Assembly: GCF_003932715.1 (NCBI RefSeq) | Contig: NZ_CP020700.1 | Coordinates: 3,246,501 to 3,310,500 of the forward strand | DNA from: Streptomyces tsukubensis | GTDB lineage: Bacteria > Actinomycetota > Actinomycetes > Streptomycetales > Streptomycetaceae | Reading direction: 5' to 3' | Length of the DNA stretch: 64,000 nucleotides | Part shown: positions 48,949 through 57,356 of the stretch, in pieces | Numbering within the stretch: the first letter of the stretch is position 1 | Layout of the letters: the number at the start of each line of letters is the position of its first letter | Translations under genes and position numbers: made by a program | Notes under the pieces: model-generated | Told to the model about the DNA's origin: nothing | The model's database searches: none | The model's input: the letters and a program-made list of their open reading frames with translations, nothing else

Positions 48949-49070
48949 GAACGTTGCGGTCCTGCCCCGTTGTCAGTGGCGTAGTGCACCATCGGAACAC
49001 GATCGGGAACCCGATCGGGCACAGCAGCACACCAGCAGAGCAGTATCGGGGCAGCGGAGGGACGGCAGGC

Positions 49071-49412
49071 ATGGCGATCACGAACGAGAAGGTGGCCGGA
49101 TACGCCTTCTTGGAGAAGCTCTTCGGCGACTCGTACTACCCGCAGGAGCTGATCGCCGAGGGCCGGACGATCCTGCTGGAGCTGTGCGAGCGCATCGAGC
49201 GGCAGCGCCCGGCGGACCTCGCCGCGCTGTACGCGCTCACGGCGGTGGCCACCGAGCGGTTCAACGAGCTGGACGGGAAGATGCGGGACGCGGGCAGCGA
49301 AATCGAGACCGTGGCCCGGGACGAGATAGCCGTGGACTTCCACTTCGTGGCGAAGGCGTACGGCTTCCCGGAGGCGGACATCGAGGAGCTGGTGGCGGAA
49401 CGCGACTGGTAG
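49071..49412 (+). CDS. DUF5713 family protein
   Basis: 113 residues, RBS GCGGAGGG. Single helical domain of the DUF5713 type as I recall it: VAGYAFLEKLFGDSYYPQEL at the start, LCERIERQRPADLAALYALT, then a terminal AVDFHFVAKAYGFPEADIEEL. Small cytosolic protein of unknown role, not associated with the regulon (no operator upstream). An in-frame extension to 48954 lacks a ribosome site. Confidence 0.8.
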   Translation: MAITNEKVAGYAFLEKLFGDSYYPQELIAEGRTILLELCERIERQRPADLAALYALTAVATERFNELDGKMRDAGSEIETVARDEIAVDFHFVAKAYGFPEADIEELVAERDW

Positions 49413-49440
49413 CCGCCCGGTAGCCGGGGGAGGCTGCCGC

Positions 49441-49971
49441 TCAGCGGCGGGTCAGCCGGAAGAGCCGGATACGGCGCTCGGTGCGTTCCTGGTAGACGGC
49501 GTACGGGGGCCAGAAGTCGAGCAGTTGCGCCCAGGCGCGTTCCCGTTCCCCGCCCTCCAGCAGCCGGGCGCGGACGGGGATGTCCCGGCCCCGCCAGTTG
49601 ATCTCGGCGTCCGGATGGGCGAGGAGGTTCGCGGACCAGGCGGGATGTCCGGCCCGGCCGAAGTTGGAGCCGACCAGCAGCCACGATTCGGTGTCGGTCG
49701 CGGTGTGCGTGCTTTTACCGGGGCCTGTGCCGGGGCCTGTGCCGGTCTGGTGGAGGGCCGCGAGGGGGAGCGTTCTCGGGAGTCCGCTTCTGGCGCCCCG
49801 GGCGGTGAGGACGACGCCGGGCAGCATCTGCGCGCTGGGGAGCACCCGGCCCCTGGTGAGCCGGTGGACCGCGTGGTCGACGGCGGGCAGGACGCGCGGG
49901 GCGACCCGGGCGAAGGCGCGGGTGGCGGACAGCCGCTGGACCGTGCGGTGAAGCGTTCCATGGCGGTTCAT
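49441..49971 (-). CDS. Ddn-type (F420) nitroreductase family protein
   Basis: 176 residues. Split-barrel Ddn family: LPGVVLTARGARSGLPRTLPLAAL, WLLVGSNFGRAGHPAWSANLLAHP. F420H2-dependent reduction is the family activity. Its ATG overlaps the TGA of the upstream acyl-CoA dehydrogenase gene (ATGA), so it belongs to that operon and regulon. It could recycle cofactor or reduce an enone intermediate for the pathway. Confidence 0.86.
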   Translation of the reverse strand: MNRHGTLHRTVQRLSATRAFARVAPRVLPAVDHAVHRLTRGRVLPSAQMLPGVVLTARGARSGLPRTLPLAALHQTGTGPGTGPGKSTHTATDTESWLLVGSNFGRAGHPAWSANLLAHPDAEINWRGRDIPVRARLLEGGERERAWAQLLDFWPPYAVYQERTERRIRLFRLTRR

Positions 49972-51605
49972 CGGGCGACGTCCTCTCCGGCCGGGTCCGT
50001 ACTCCTTCTCCTTCTTGTTCCCTGCGCCGTGTCCGCCGGGTCCGTGCCGTCCCCGGCGGCGAACAGGCCCGGGGAGAACAGGCCCGGGGAGAACAGGCCC
50101 GCCTGTTCCGCCGCATGGGCCCGCAGCCGGTGGACCGGTCCGAACAGCAGCTCGTCGGCCGCCGCCCGTTTGAAGAAGAGGTGAGCGTCGTGTTCCCAGG
50201 TGAAGCCGGTCCCGCCGTGGAGCTGTACGGTCTCCGCCGCGACCGTGCGCAGCGCCTCCAGCGCCTGCGCGAGCGCCAGACCCGCATCGTCCGGATGGCG
50301 GGCGGCCCAGGAGGCCGCCGAGCGGGCCGCGCGGACCCGGACGTACAGATCCGCGAGCCGGTGTTTCACGGCCTGGAAGGAGCCGATCGGCCGCCCGAAC
50401 TGCTCCCGCTGCCGGACGTGTTCGACGGTGCGTCTCAGTGCGCTCTCCGCCGCGCCGATGGCCTCCGCGGCGATGAACACGGCCGCCCGGGCACCCGTCG
50501 CAGCGAGCGCGGCGGCCACCGGGGCACCGGTGTCGGCGGAGTCGGGGGCGCCCAGGAGTGCGGCGGGGCAGTCGCGCAGCTCCAGCCGGGCCTGGGGACG
50601 GGTCTCGTCCAGGGTGGTGCGGCGGGTCCGGGTCAGACCGGGTGCGCCCGCGGGGACCAGGAAGAGGAGCGTACGGCTGCGCGGATAGCCGCCGGTGTGC
50701 GCGGCGACCAGGAGCAGTCCGGCGCTGTGGCCGTCGAGGACCTGGTCGGCCTCTCCGTAGAGCAGCCAGCCGCCGGGGGGTGATTCCGTCCGCCGGGCCT
50801 GAATCCCGCCGGCGCGTCCGCCGCCCGCCCAGCCCGGGGATGTGTTGCCCGGCCCGGGGGCGGGGACCAGACCGAGGGCGGTGGACAGGGCGCCGCCGGG
50901 GACGGCGAGGGCGCAGGTCAGTGAGCCGTCGGCGAGGTCCGGCAGCAGGGCGGCGCGCTGCCCGGGGGTGCCGAGCGCGGTGACGAGGGGGGCGGCGAGC
51001 CCGGCGGTGGCGAGCAGCGGGGACGGCAGCAGGACCCGTCCCGTCTCCTCGGCGGCGACGGCGAGTTCGGGCAGCCCGCACCCGACGCCCCCGTACTCCT
51101 CGGCCAGGGCGAGCCCCGGCAGCCCGAGCTGCCCGGAGAGTGCTGCCCAGAGCCCGGAGTCGTAGCCCTCGGGGGTCCCCACGGCGGCCCGGTTCCGCGG
51201 CCCGGTCGCGCGCTTCTCAAGGAGGTCGCGCAGGGTGCGCCGGATCCCGGCGTGCAGGGCGGCGGTCTCGTCCACGCTTCCGGCGGATCCGGCTCGGTCG
51301 GGGGCGGGGCTGCCGGTCGCAGGACCGTCGGGGCCGGGACGTACGGCGGCAGGCGGGGCTCCGGGCGGCTCCGGCGACGCGGCAGCGACACTGCCGGGTC
51401 CCGGACCGGGCACGCCCGGGCCACCCGTACCGGAAACCTGCGTACCGGAAACCTGCGCACCGGAGCCGGTGCCGGAGCCGTCCGCAGCCGGGCCGCGTCC
51501 CGGACCACCGGCGACCGGCGGGGCGCCCGGCGGTGCGGGGGCCACGTCCCCGGCCACCGGCGTACCCGTGCTCTCGGCCGCACCGGCGACGGCGTCCGTA
51601 TCCAT
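49968..51605 (-). CDS. Acyl-CoA dehydrogenase with low-complexity N-terminal extension
   Basis: 545 residues from the ATG at 51605. ACAD fold begins at about residue 115 (HAGIRRTLRDLLEKR); GLPGLALAEEYGGVGCGL, TVEHVRQREQFGRPIGSFQAVKHRLADLY and VQLHGGTGFTWEHD are canonical. The middle domain has an insertion in the FAD-binding loop. The first ~110 residues are Gly/Pro/Ala-rich and unlike ACADs; residues near 100 and the C-terminal tail also contain repeats (LFSPGLFSPGLF). Divergent from the second Ltp gene, with an operator 15 bp upstream. First gene of a two-gene operon with Ddn. Confidence 0.87.
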   Translation of the reverse strand: MDTDAVAGAAESTGTPVAGDVAPAPPGAPPVAGGPGRGPAADGSGTGSGAQVSGTQVSGTGGPGVPGPGPGSVAAASPEPPGAPPAAVRPGPDGPATGSPAPDRAGSAGSVDETAALHAGIRRTLRDLLEKRATGPRNRAAVGTPEGYDSGLWAALSGQLGLPGLALAEEYGGVGCGLPELAVAAEETGRVLLPSPLLATAGLAAPLVTALGTPGQRAALLPDLADGSLTCALAVPGGALSTALGLVPAPGPGNTSPGWAGGGRAGGIQARRTESPPGGWLLYGEADQVLDGHSAGLLLVAAHTGGYPRSRTLLFLVPAGAPGLTRTRRTTLDETRPQARLELRDCPAALLGAPDSADTGAPVAAALAATGARAAVFIAAEAIGAAESALRRTVEHVRQREQFGRPIGSFQAVKHRLADLYVRVRAARSAASWAARHPDDAGLALAQALEALRTVAAETVQLHGGTGFTWEHDAHLFFKRAAADELLFGPVHRLRAHAAEQAGLFSPGLFSPGLFAAGDGTDPADTAQGTRRRRSTDPAGEDVAR

Positions 51606-51619
51606 GGGAGCCCCCTCTC

Positions 51620-51634
51620 CTGACGGGCCGTCAT
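51620..51634. promoter_or_regulatory. Regulon operator, copy 7
   Basis: CTGAC-GGGCC-GTCAT, one mismatch, 15 bp upstream of the acyl-CoA dehydrogenase ATG. Confidence 0.72.
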
Positions 51635-51713
51635 ATTAAGACCGGCCACCATGGATGGACACCCCCGAGCCCCCCTCCGTCCCGAAATTCGCACCCTCCC
51701 CCGAAACCCCCAT

Positions 51714-51728
51714 CTGATGTACCGTCAG
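51714..51728. promoter_or_regulatory. Regulon operator, copy 8, abutting the Ltp start codon
   Basis: CTGAT-GTACC-GTCAG, one mismatch, flanked by CAT on the left and ATTC on the right; only 4 bp from the ATG of the Ltp gene at 51733. A bound repressor would sit over the start, which suggests a leaderless or near-leaderless transcript. Confidence 0.72.
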
Positions 51729-51732
51729 ATTC

Positions 51733-52944
51733 ATGGCTGTCTCGACCACCCCCGGCGCCCGGACTCGCCACCGGCCCGCCCGGCGGACCGCCGTCGCCGG
51801 AATCGCCCTCGCGGACTGCGGCCGGAGCAGTCCGCACCAGGGCCCCACCCCGTACGCCCTGCACGCCCAGGCCGCCCGCCGGGCGCTCGTCGACTCCGGG
51901 CTGGACCGCTCCGTGATCGACGGCTTCGGCTCCGCCGGGCTCGGCACGCTCGCCCCCGTCGAGGTCGCGGAGTATCTGGGCCTGCGGCCGCGCTGGGTGG
52001 ACTCGACCTCCGTGGGCGGGGCGACCTGGGAGGTGATGGCCGCCCATGCCGCCGACGCCATCGCGGCCGGGCACGCCAACGCCGTCCTCCTCGTCTACGG
52101 TTCCACCGCCCGCGCCGATATCAGGGCCGGGCGCCGGACCGCCGGGCTCGCCCTCGGCAACCGGGGGCCGCTCCAGTTCGAGGCGCCGTACGGACACACT
52201 CTGATCGCCAAGTACGCGATGGCGGCCCGGCGCCATATGCACCGCTACGGGACCACGCCCGAGCAGTTGGCCGCCGTCGCCGTCCAGGCCAGGGCGCATG
52301 CCGTCCGCAACCCGGACGCCATGTTCCGTACCCCCCTCACCGTGGACGACGTCCTCGGCGCGCCGATGATCGCTGACCCGTTCACGAAACTGCACTGCTG
52401 CATCCGCAGCGACGGCGGCTGCGCGGTGCTGCTGGTCGCGGAGGAGTATCTGGCCGACAGCGCCCGGGCCCCGGTGTGGATCCTCGGCACGGGCGAGTAC
52501 GTCTCGCACGCCGCGATGTCCGAGTGGGAGGACTTCACCGTCTCCCCGGCCGCCGTCTCCGGGCGGCTCGCCTTCGAACGGGCCGGGCTGTCACCGGCGG
52601 AGATGGACCTCGCCGCAATCTACGACGCGTTCACCTATATGACGCTGGTGACCCTGGAGGACCTGGGGTTCTGCGCCAAGGGCGAGGGCGGCGCGTTCGT
52701 CGAGAAGGGGCGGATCGGCCCGGACGGCGAACTGCCCGTGAACACCGACGGCGGCGGGCTCTCCGCCTGCCATCCGGGGATGCGCGGACTGTTCCTGCTG
52801 GTGGAAGCGGTACGCCAACTCCGCGGTGAGGCGGGTCCGCACCAGGCCCGGGGGCGGGACGGCGGCGTTCCGCGGCTGGCGGTGGCGTCCGCGACCGGGG
52901 GCTGGTTCTGCTCGTCGGCCACGGTGGTCCTGGGCCGCGACTGA
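51733..52944 (+). CDS. Second Ltp-type thiolase/lipid-transfer protein
   Basis: 403 residues. SCPx/thiolase-like: AVAGIALADCGRSSPHQGP, YALHAQAARRALVDSGLD, VGGATWEVMAAHAADAI, then IYDAFTYMTLVTLEDLGFC and LPVNTDGGGLSACHPGMRG. Like the Ltp at 33947 it should need a DUF35 partner; none is adjacent (the nearest is at 55264). No ribosome site lies upstream because the operator occupies the region, so leaderless translation is likely. Confidence 0.86.
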   Translation: MAVSTTPGARTRHRPARRTAVAGIALADCGRSSPHQGPTPYALHAQAARRALVDSGLDRSVIDGFGSAGLGTLAPVEVAEYLGLRPRWVDSTSVGGATWEVMAAHAADAIAAGHANAVLLVYGSTARADIRAGRRTAGLALGNRGPLQFEAPYGHTLIAKYAMAARRHMHRYGTTPEQLAAVAVQARAHAVRNPDAMFRTPLTVDDVLGAPMIADPFTKLHCCIRSDGGCAVLLVAEEYLADSARAPVWILGTGEYVSHAAMSEWEDFTVSPAAVSGRLAFERAGLSPAEMDLAAIYDAFTYMTLVTLEDLGFCAKGEGGAFVEKGRIGPDGELPVNTDGGGLSACHPGMRGLFLLVEAVRQLRGEAGPHQARGRDGGVPRLAVASATGGWFCSSATVVLGRD

Positions 52945-53005
52945 CCGGCCCGGGGATCCGTACCGTCCGTCACTCCCGGGCCCGCCGCCTGGGACGATCA
53001 CCCCC

Positions 53006-53713
53006 ATGGACATGCATGCCCAGGACCCCGTACCGGCACCGCAGGATTTCCAGGAGGCCTTCCGCGCACTGCTGCACGCCCAGCGCGTCTGGGAGCACCC
53101 GCTGCCCGCCTTCGATCCGGAGGCGGCCCCCGGCGAACCGCTGCCGCTGTTCCACCGGTGGTTCGCTGAGGCGGTGGCGGCGGGGCAGCCCGAACCGCAC
53201 ACCATGTCGCTGGCGAGCGTCACCGCGGACGGCAGCCCGGACGTACGGATCGTGATGCTGCACGACGCCGACGAGCGCGGCTGGCATTTCGCCTCCCACG
53301 CCACCAGCGCGAAGGGCCGCCAGCTCGCCGCCCGCCCGGACGCGGCCATCGGCTTCTACTGGCCGGTGCAGGGACGCCAGATCCGGCTCCGCGGCCGGGT
53401 CACCGCGCTGGGCGCCGGGGAGAGCCTGGCCGATCTCCACGCCCGTTCGACGGGCGCCCTCGCCGCGGCCCTCACCGGCCGCCAGAGCGAACCGCTGCCG
53501 GACCTCGCCACCCTGGCCGCCGCCTCGGGAGCCGCCTGGGACCGCGCCCGTACGGAACCGGACGCTCCCGTCCCGACCTGGACCCGCTACGTCCTGGCCC
53601 CGGACGAGGCGGAGTTCTTCCAGGGCGCCGGGGACCGCCGCCATGTCCGCCTTCGCTACCGCCGCACCCCGGGCGCCGCGGCGGGCTGGGCGCGGGAGCT
53701 GCTCTGGCCGTAA
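53006..53713 (+). CDS. Pyridoxamine 5'-phosphate oxidase (PdxH-like) family protein
   Basis: 235 residues. PNPOx split barrel: AAGQPEPHTMSLASVTADGSPDVRIVMLH, SAKGRQLAARPDAAIGFYWP with the FMN-binding Lys/Arg, QGRQIRLRGRVTAL and a C-terminal GDRRHVRLRYRR resembling the PNP oxidase dimerisation domain. Family members oxidise pyridoxamine 5'-phosphate using FMN. No operator precedes it; probably not in the regulon. Confidence 0.82.
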   Translation: MDMHAQDPVPAPQDFQEAFRALLHAQRVWEHPLPAFDPEAAPGEPLPLFHRWFAEAVAAGQPEPHTMSLASVTADGSPDVRIVMLHDADERGWHFASHATSAKGRQLAARPDAAIGFYWPVQGRQIRLRGRVTALGAGESLADLHARSTGALAAALTGRQSEPLPDLATLAAASGAAWDRARTEPDAPVPTWTRYVLAPDEAEFFQGAGDRRHVRLRYRRTPGAAAGWARELLWP

Positions 53714-53827
53714 GGCCCGCGACACCCGCGACACCCGTGACAGCGGTACGGGAGCGGACCGGCGCCACCGTCACCGCGCCGATCCGCCCCGGCGGGACCG
53801 CGTCACCTCACGCGATCCCGCTGCGCC

Positions 53828-54391
53828 TCACCGCCCGGGCACCCCGAGGGTCGTCTGGACCGACACCCCTATACAGCCCTCACCCTTGAGACCTCCGCCC
53901 GGCGACGACTCGGCCCTGCCCCTGCCCTTGGCCAGCTGCATCCAGGTCTTCTCGCCGTCGTAGGAGACGACGATCTCCCGCATCGTCTGCGGCAGCAGCT
54001 CCAGCCCGTCCCAGGAGATGTACACCATCGCGTTCTTGCCACTGGAGATCGCCTGCAACCACCTGTCCAACGCCTGGCGGTTCTTGCGGAAGTGCTTCTC
54101 GTCCTTGAACGCCTCGGGGTCGCCGTCCGCAAACCTCACGAGGTCAAGCGTCTTGCAGCTCACCTTCGACCCGTCCTTCACCAACCGGCGCGACGGCGGA
54201 TCCGCCTTCCGCTCCTCCCGGGGCGCCGGCCTCTCGTCCGCAGCGGCGCCCGGCCGTTCAGCGACCGTCCGGTCAGCGGCCGGCTTACGGTTCTCCGCGA
54301 CGGCCGTCGACGCCGTCAGCCCGGCGGTCATGGTCACCGCACAGGCCGAGGCCGCCAGCACCGTGCCCGCCTTCTTCCACTTCGTACGCAA
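53828..54391 (-). CDS. Secreted protein, paralogue 1
   Basis: 187 residues from the TTG at 54391, directly behind GGAGGA. Signal peptide RTKWKKAGTVLAASACAVTM, cleavage near AVAE. Mature part begins with a charged, Pro-rich stretch, then a domain with a Cys pair (VSCKTLD, GEGCIG) and WLQAISSGKNAMVYISWDG. About 100 bp of its start are nearly identical to the paralogue at 54430, as is the leader; the mature domains match only in layout (e.g. YDGEKTW versus YDGGRTW). Unknown family. Confidence 0.75.
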   Translation of the reverse strand: MRTKWKKAGTVLAASACAVTMTAGLTASTAVAENRKPAADRTVAERPGAAADERPAPREERKADPPSRRLVKDGSKVSCKTLDLVRFADGDPEAFKDEKHFRKNRQALDRWLQAISSGKNAMVYISWDGLELLPQTMREIVVSYDGEKTWMQLAKGRGRAESSPGGGLKGEGCIGVSVQTTLGVPGR

Positions 54392-54429
54392 AGCTCCTCC
54401 ATCTCCTGGAACGCCGGAGAGCCCGGGCG

Positions 54430-55071
54430 TCACTTCTTCTCCGCCCAGACCTGGCCCAACACGGCCGTCACGCAGTCGTACCCCTGCACCCCGGAGGCCT
54501 GCGGCGCACCGGCGGCCTTCGCCCCCGCCGGGATGCGCGCCTCGGACTCCCCGCCCCGGACGGCGAGTCGCTTCCAGGTCCGCCCGCCGTCATAGGAGGC
54601 GGCGACATTCCGGATAGTCTCGGCCCGCAGCTTCGGCCCTTCCCAGGTCATGACCAGGATGGCCTGCTTCTGGCCACCCGCCACAGCCTTCCGGATCCAC
54701 TTCGTCTGCGCCTTGTCGCGCTCGGCATCCAGCATGCGGCCCCAGCGGCCATCCTTGAATTCCTGCCACGGCGCGCCATTCGCCACCGCAACCTTCTTCG
54801 CGGGCTTGGGCACCTTGCACATCCCGTTCACCCCGGGCACCACAGCCCGGCCGGACGCGTCGGCGTTCCGGGCACGGGCCTCGGCCAGTTGCTTCCCCTC
54901 AAGCTCCACATAGGAGTAGGCCGACTTGGCCCGGGCCGGTTCGTACTCCTTTGCATAGCCCGGTTTCTCTTCCTCCGCGACGGCCGTCGACGCCGTCAGC
55001 CCGGCGGTCATGGTCACCGCACAGGCCGAGGCCGCCAGCACCGTGGCCGCCTTCTTCCACTTCGTACGCAA
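54430..55071 (-). CDS. Secreted protein, paralogue 2
   Basis: 213 residues from a TTG at 55071 with the same GGAGGA. Signal peptide RTKWKKAATVLAASACAVTM. Mature part has a Cys pair (GMCKVPK, GYDCVTA), an AILVMTWEGPKL strand matching paralogue 1 (AMVYISWDG) and YDGGRTWKRL, reminiscent of bacterial neuraminidase Asp-box-like hairpins. Sits directly upstream of paralogue 1 in the same orientation: a tandem duplication with strongly conserved export region. Confidence 0.75.
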   Translation of the reverse strand: MRTKWKKAATVLAASACAVTMTAGLTASTAVAEEEKPGYAKEYEPARAKSAYSYVELEGKQLAEARARNADASGRAVVPGVNGMCKVPKPAKKVAVANGAPWQEFKDGRWGRMLDAERDKAQTKWIRKAVAGGQKQAILVMTWEGPKLRAETIRNVAASYDGGRTWKRLAVRGGESEARIPAGAKAAGAPQASGVQGYDCVTAVLGQVWAEKK

Positions 55072-55263
55072 AGCTCCTCCATCGAGGGATCAGAGAAGCC
55101 GCCCGTCACGACTCCAGCTGAACTGCCTTACTTGTTACGGGCGTTCGTCCACACCCGTCCGTACAGTTCAGTGCTCCCGACCGGCCGAAGGGTTGCGGAA
55201 CCATCGGCACCACCCCGGATGAGCGCGGCTCGCGCGGCTCGCACCGGGCGGTGGCGGTACGGC

Positions 55264-55689
55264 TCAGAGGCTCCGCCCGGCCGGACGGAAGACCGGCACG
55301 GCCACGCCCCCTCCCCCGGGCTCCGCCGCCTCCTCCCGGAACACCACCTCCAGCCGCATCCCGACGCCCAGCCGCCCCTCGGGGCACTCCACCACCTCGG
55401 TCATCAACTTGGGCCCCTCTTCCAGTTCGACGACCGCGGCGACGTACGGCACCCGGCGGTCGAAGGGCGGGAGGTCGTTGCGGTGGACGACGGACCAGGT
55501 GTAGAGGGTGGCGCGGCCGGTGGCGGGCTCCCACTCCCCGTCCTCGCTCCAGCAGTACGGGCAGAACTCCCGCGGATAGTGGTGCGCCCGGCCGCAGGCG
55601 CGGCAGCGGCGGACGAGGAGGGTGCCCGAGGCGGCGGCGGTCCAGTAGGGGCGGGTGAAGTCGTCGATATCAGGGGTGGCTGCGGTCAC
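55264..55689 (-). CDS. DUF35 OB-fold zinc-ribbon protein
   Basis: 141 residues from the GTG at 55689. Zinc ribbon Cys29, Cys32, Cys43, Cys46 (CRAC, CPYC), then OB fold (ATLYTWSVVHRNDLPPFDRRV, YVAAVVELEEGPKLMTEVV). Same family as the DUF35 at 35099. Standing alone with an operator 27 bp upstream, it is the likely partner of the orphan Ltp thiolase at 51733 in the same regulon. Divergent from the FAD monooxygenase. Confidence 0.9.
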   Translation of the reverse strand: MTAATPDIDDFTRPYWTAAASGTLLVRRCRACGRAHHYPREFCPYCWSEDGEWEPATGRATLYTWSVVHRNDLPPFDRRVPYVAAVVELEEGPKLMTEVVECPEGRLGVGMRLEVVFREEAAEPGGGGVAVPVFRPAGRSL

Positions 55690-55715
55690 CGGACGCGGTC
55701 CTTCCTTCAACGGAT

Positions 55716-55730
55716 CTGACAGTATGTCAG
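55716..55730. promoter_or_regulatory. Regulon operator, copy 9 (perfect arms)
   Basis: CTGAC-AGTAT-GTCAG, perfect, between DUF35 (GTG at 55689) and the monooxygenase. Flanks GGAT on the left and TTGA on the right. Confidence 0.75.
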
Positions 55731-55861
55731 TTGACTTCGTCCGGCCCGAACACGCAAGGGGCACCGGCGGCGGCCGCCGCCGGGACCGCGTGATCAATTC
55801 GCAATGGATTCCCGTCTGGACCGAGACCCATCCGGTGACCGCGCGATTACGCTCACGTGTT

Positions 55862-57085
55862 ATGGACCTCGACCGCACCCCCGACATGCCCGTCTATGTC
55901 ATCGGGGGCGGTCCGGCCGGACTGGCGACCGCTGCCGCGCTGCGGGAGGAAGGCGTCCGTGCGGTGGTGCTGGAGAAGTCCCCCGCGGTCGGCGCGTCCT
56001 GGCGCGGCCACTACGACCGGCTCAGACTGCACACCACCCGCCGCAAGTCGGCGCTGCCGGGGCTGCCGATGCCGCGGTCCTTCGGCCGCTGGGTCTCCCG
56101 CGACGACGTCGTCCGCTATCTGGAGAAGTACGCGGAGTTCCATGAACTCGACGTGGTGACGGGGGTGGAGGTCACCCGGGTCGAACCCGTACCGGCCGCC
56201 CCCTCAGGAGCGGTACCGACGCCCGGATCCGCACCCGCACCCACGCCCGGGAAGAGACGGAGGCGGCAGCCCGCGCCGGCCGCGTGGCTGCTGCACGCCA
56301 CCGGCGGACGGCGGCTCCTCGGCCGCGCGGTCGTCGTCGCCTCCGGCTACAGCCACACCCCCCGGCTGCCCGACTGGCCGGGCAGCCCGTCCTTCACCCG
56401 GCCGCTGCTGCACGCCCGCGAGTACCGCGACCCCGCCCCGTACGAGGGGATGGACGTCCTGGTGGTGGGGGTCGGCAACACGGGCGCGGAGATCGCGGTC
56501 GATCTCGCCGATGGCGGCGCGGCGCGGGTACGGCTGGCGGTCCGCACGCCCCCGCACATCGTGCGCCGCAGCACCCTGGGCTGGAGCGCGCAGCACAGCG
56601 CGATAGCGGTGCGGCGGCTGCCGGTCTTCCTGGTGGACCGGCTCGCCCGCGCCCAGTCGGCACTGGCCGTACCGGACCTCTCCGCCTACGGGCTGCCGCG
56701 GCCCGCGAAGGGCCTGTACACGCGGGTCGGGGAGGGCGCGCTGCCGGTGCAGGACACAGGGCTGGTCCGGGCCGTGCAGCGGGGGGCGGTGGAACCGGTC
56801 GCGGCGGTGGAGTCCTTCGACGGGGACACCGTGGTGCTCGCGGACGGCGAGAAGCTGTCACCGGACGCGGTGATCGCGGCGACGGGGTACGAGCGCGGGC
56901 TCGGCGGCATGCTCGGCCATCTCGGCGTGCTCGACGACCGGGGACGGCCGCGGGCCCGGGGGCGCCGCTGTCCGGCCGGGGCACCCGGCCTGTACTTCAC
57001 CGGGTTCACCAATCCGCTGACCGGGATGCTGCGGGAGATCTCCCTCGACGCCGGGCGGATCGCGAAGGCGATCGCCCGTCACTGA
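55862..57085 (+). CDS. FAD-dependent monooxygenase (FMO-like)
   Basis: 407 residues from the ATG at 55862; an in-frame ATG at 55724 lies inside the operator and is unlikely. Two dinucleotide-binding motifs, IGGGPAGLATAAALREE at the N-terminus (FAD) and VVGVGNTGAEIAVDLA (NADPH), with a FTRPLLHAREYRD stretch near the FMO fingerprint and a late ATGYERG. Family activity is N-, S- or Baeyer-Villiger-type oxidation with NADPH; it could insert oxygen into the pathway substrate. Its promoter region holds one operator. Confidence 0.87.
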   Translation: MDLDRTPDMPVYVIGGGPAGLATAAALREEGVRAVVLEKSPAVGASWRGHYDRLRLHTTRRKSALPGLPMPRSFGRWVSRDDVVRYLEKYAEFHELDVVTGVEVTRVEPVPAAPSGAVPTPGSAPAPTPGKRRRRQPAPAAWLLHATGGRRLLGRAVVVASGYSHTPRLPDWPGSPSFTRPLLHAREYRDPAPYEGMDVLVVGVGNTGAEIAVDLADGGAARVRLAVRTPPHIVRRSTLGWSAQHSAIAVRRLPVFLVDRLARAQSALAVPDLSAYGLPRPAKGLYTRVGEGALPVQDTGLVRAVQRGAVEPVAAVESFDGDTVVLADGEKLSPDAVIAATGYERGLGGMLGHLGVLDDRGRPRARGRRCPAGAPGLYFTGFTNPLTGMLREISLDAGRIAKAIARH

Positions 57086-57215
57086 CCCCGGCGCCGGGGT
57101 GGGGCGAGAGCGTCCGGCGCCGGCCGCGTCCGGCCCCGGTTCACTTTCACCGTTCTTTACTTTCTTGACTCTTCACGCTTCCGCACCTCTCCAGAGGCGC
57201 GGACGACCGCCCCGG

Positions 57216-57356
57216 TCAGCGGGCGAGACCAGGCTCCCAGTCGGGGTCGACGGCGATGACACCCGGCTCCCAGTCGGGGTCGACGACGCCCGCACGGAAG
57301 CCGTTCACGCAGATTCCGGCCAGCGCGAACCCCGCGCGTCCGTTCACGATCTCCAT
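57216..57356 (-). CDS. 46-residue peptide with tandem VDPDWEPG repeat
   Basis: Short ORF with an excellent ribosome site GGAGGT six bases before the ATG at 57356. Layout: residues 1-22 (MEIVNGRAGFALAGICVNGF…) look like a leader with one Cys; residues 25-32 and 36-43 are two exact VDPDWEPG copies separated by three residues (VIA). The DNA repeats too (period about 33 bp). Such a leader-plus-repeated-core layout is typical of RiPP precursors, but no modifying enzyme typical of a known class is recognised next to it; the convergent FMO at 55862 is the nearest enzyme. Function unknown. Confidence 0.65.
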   Translation of the reverse strand: MEIVNGRAGFALAGICVNGFRAGVVDPDWEPGVIAVDPDWEPGLAR

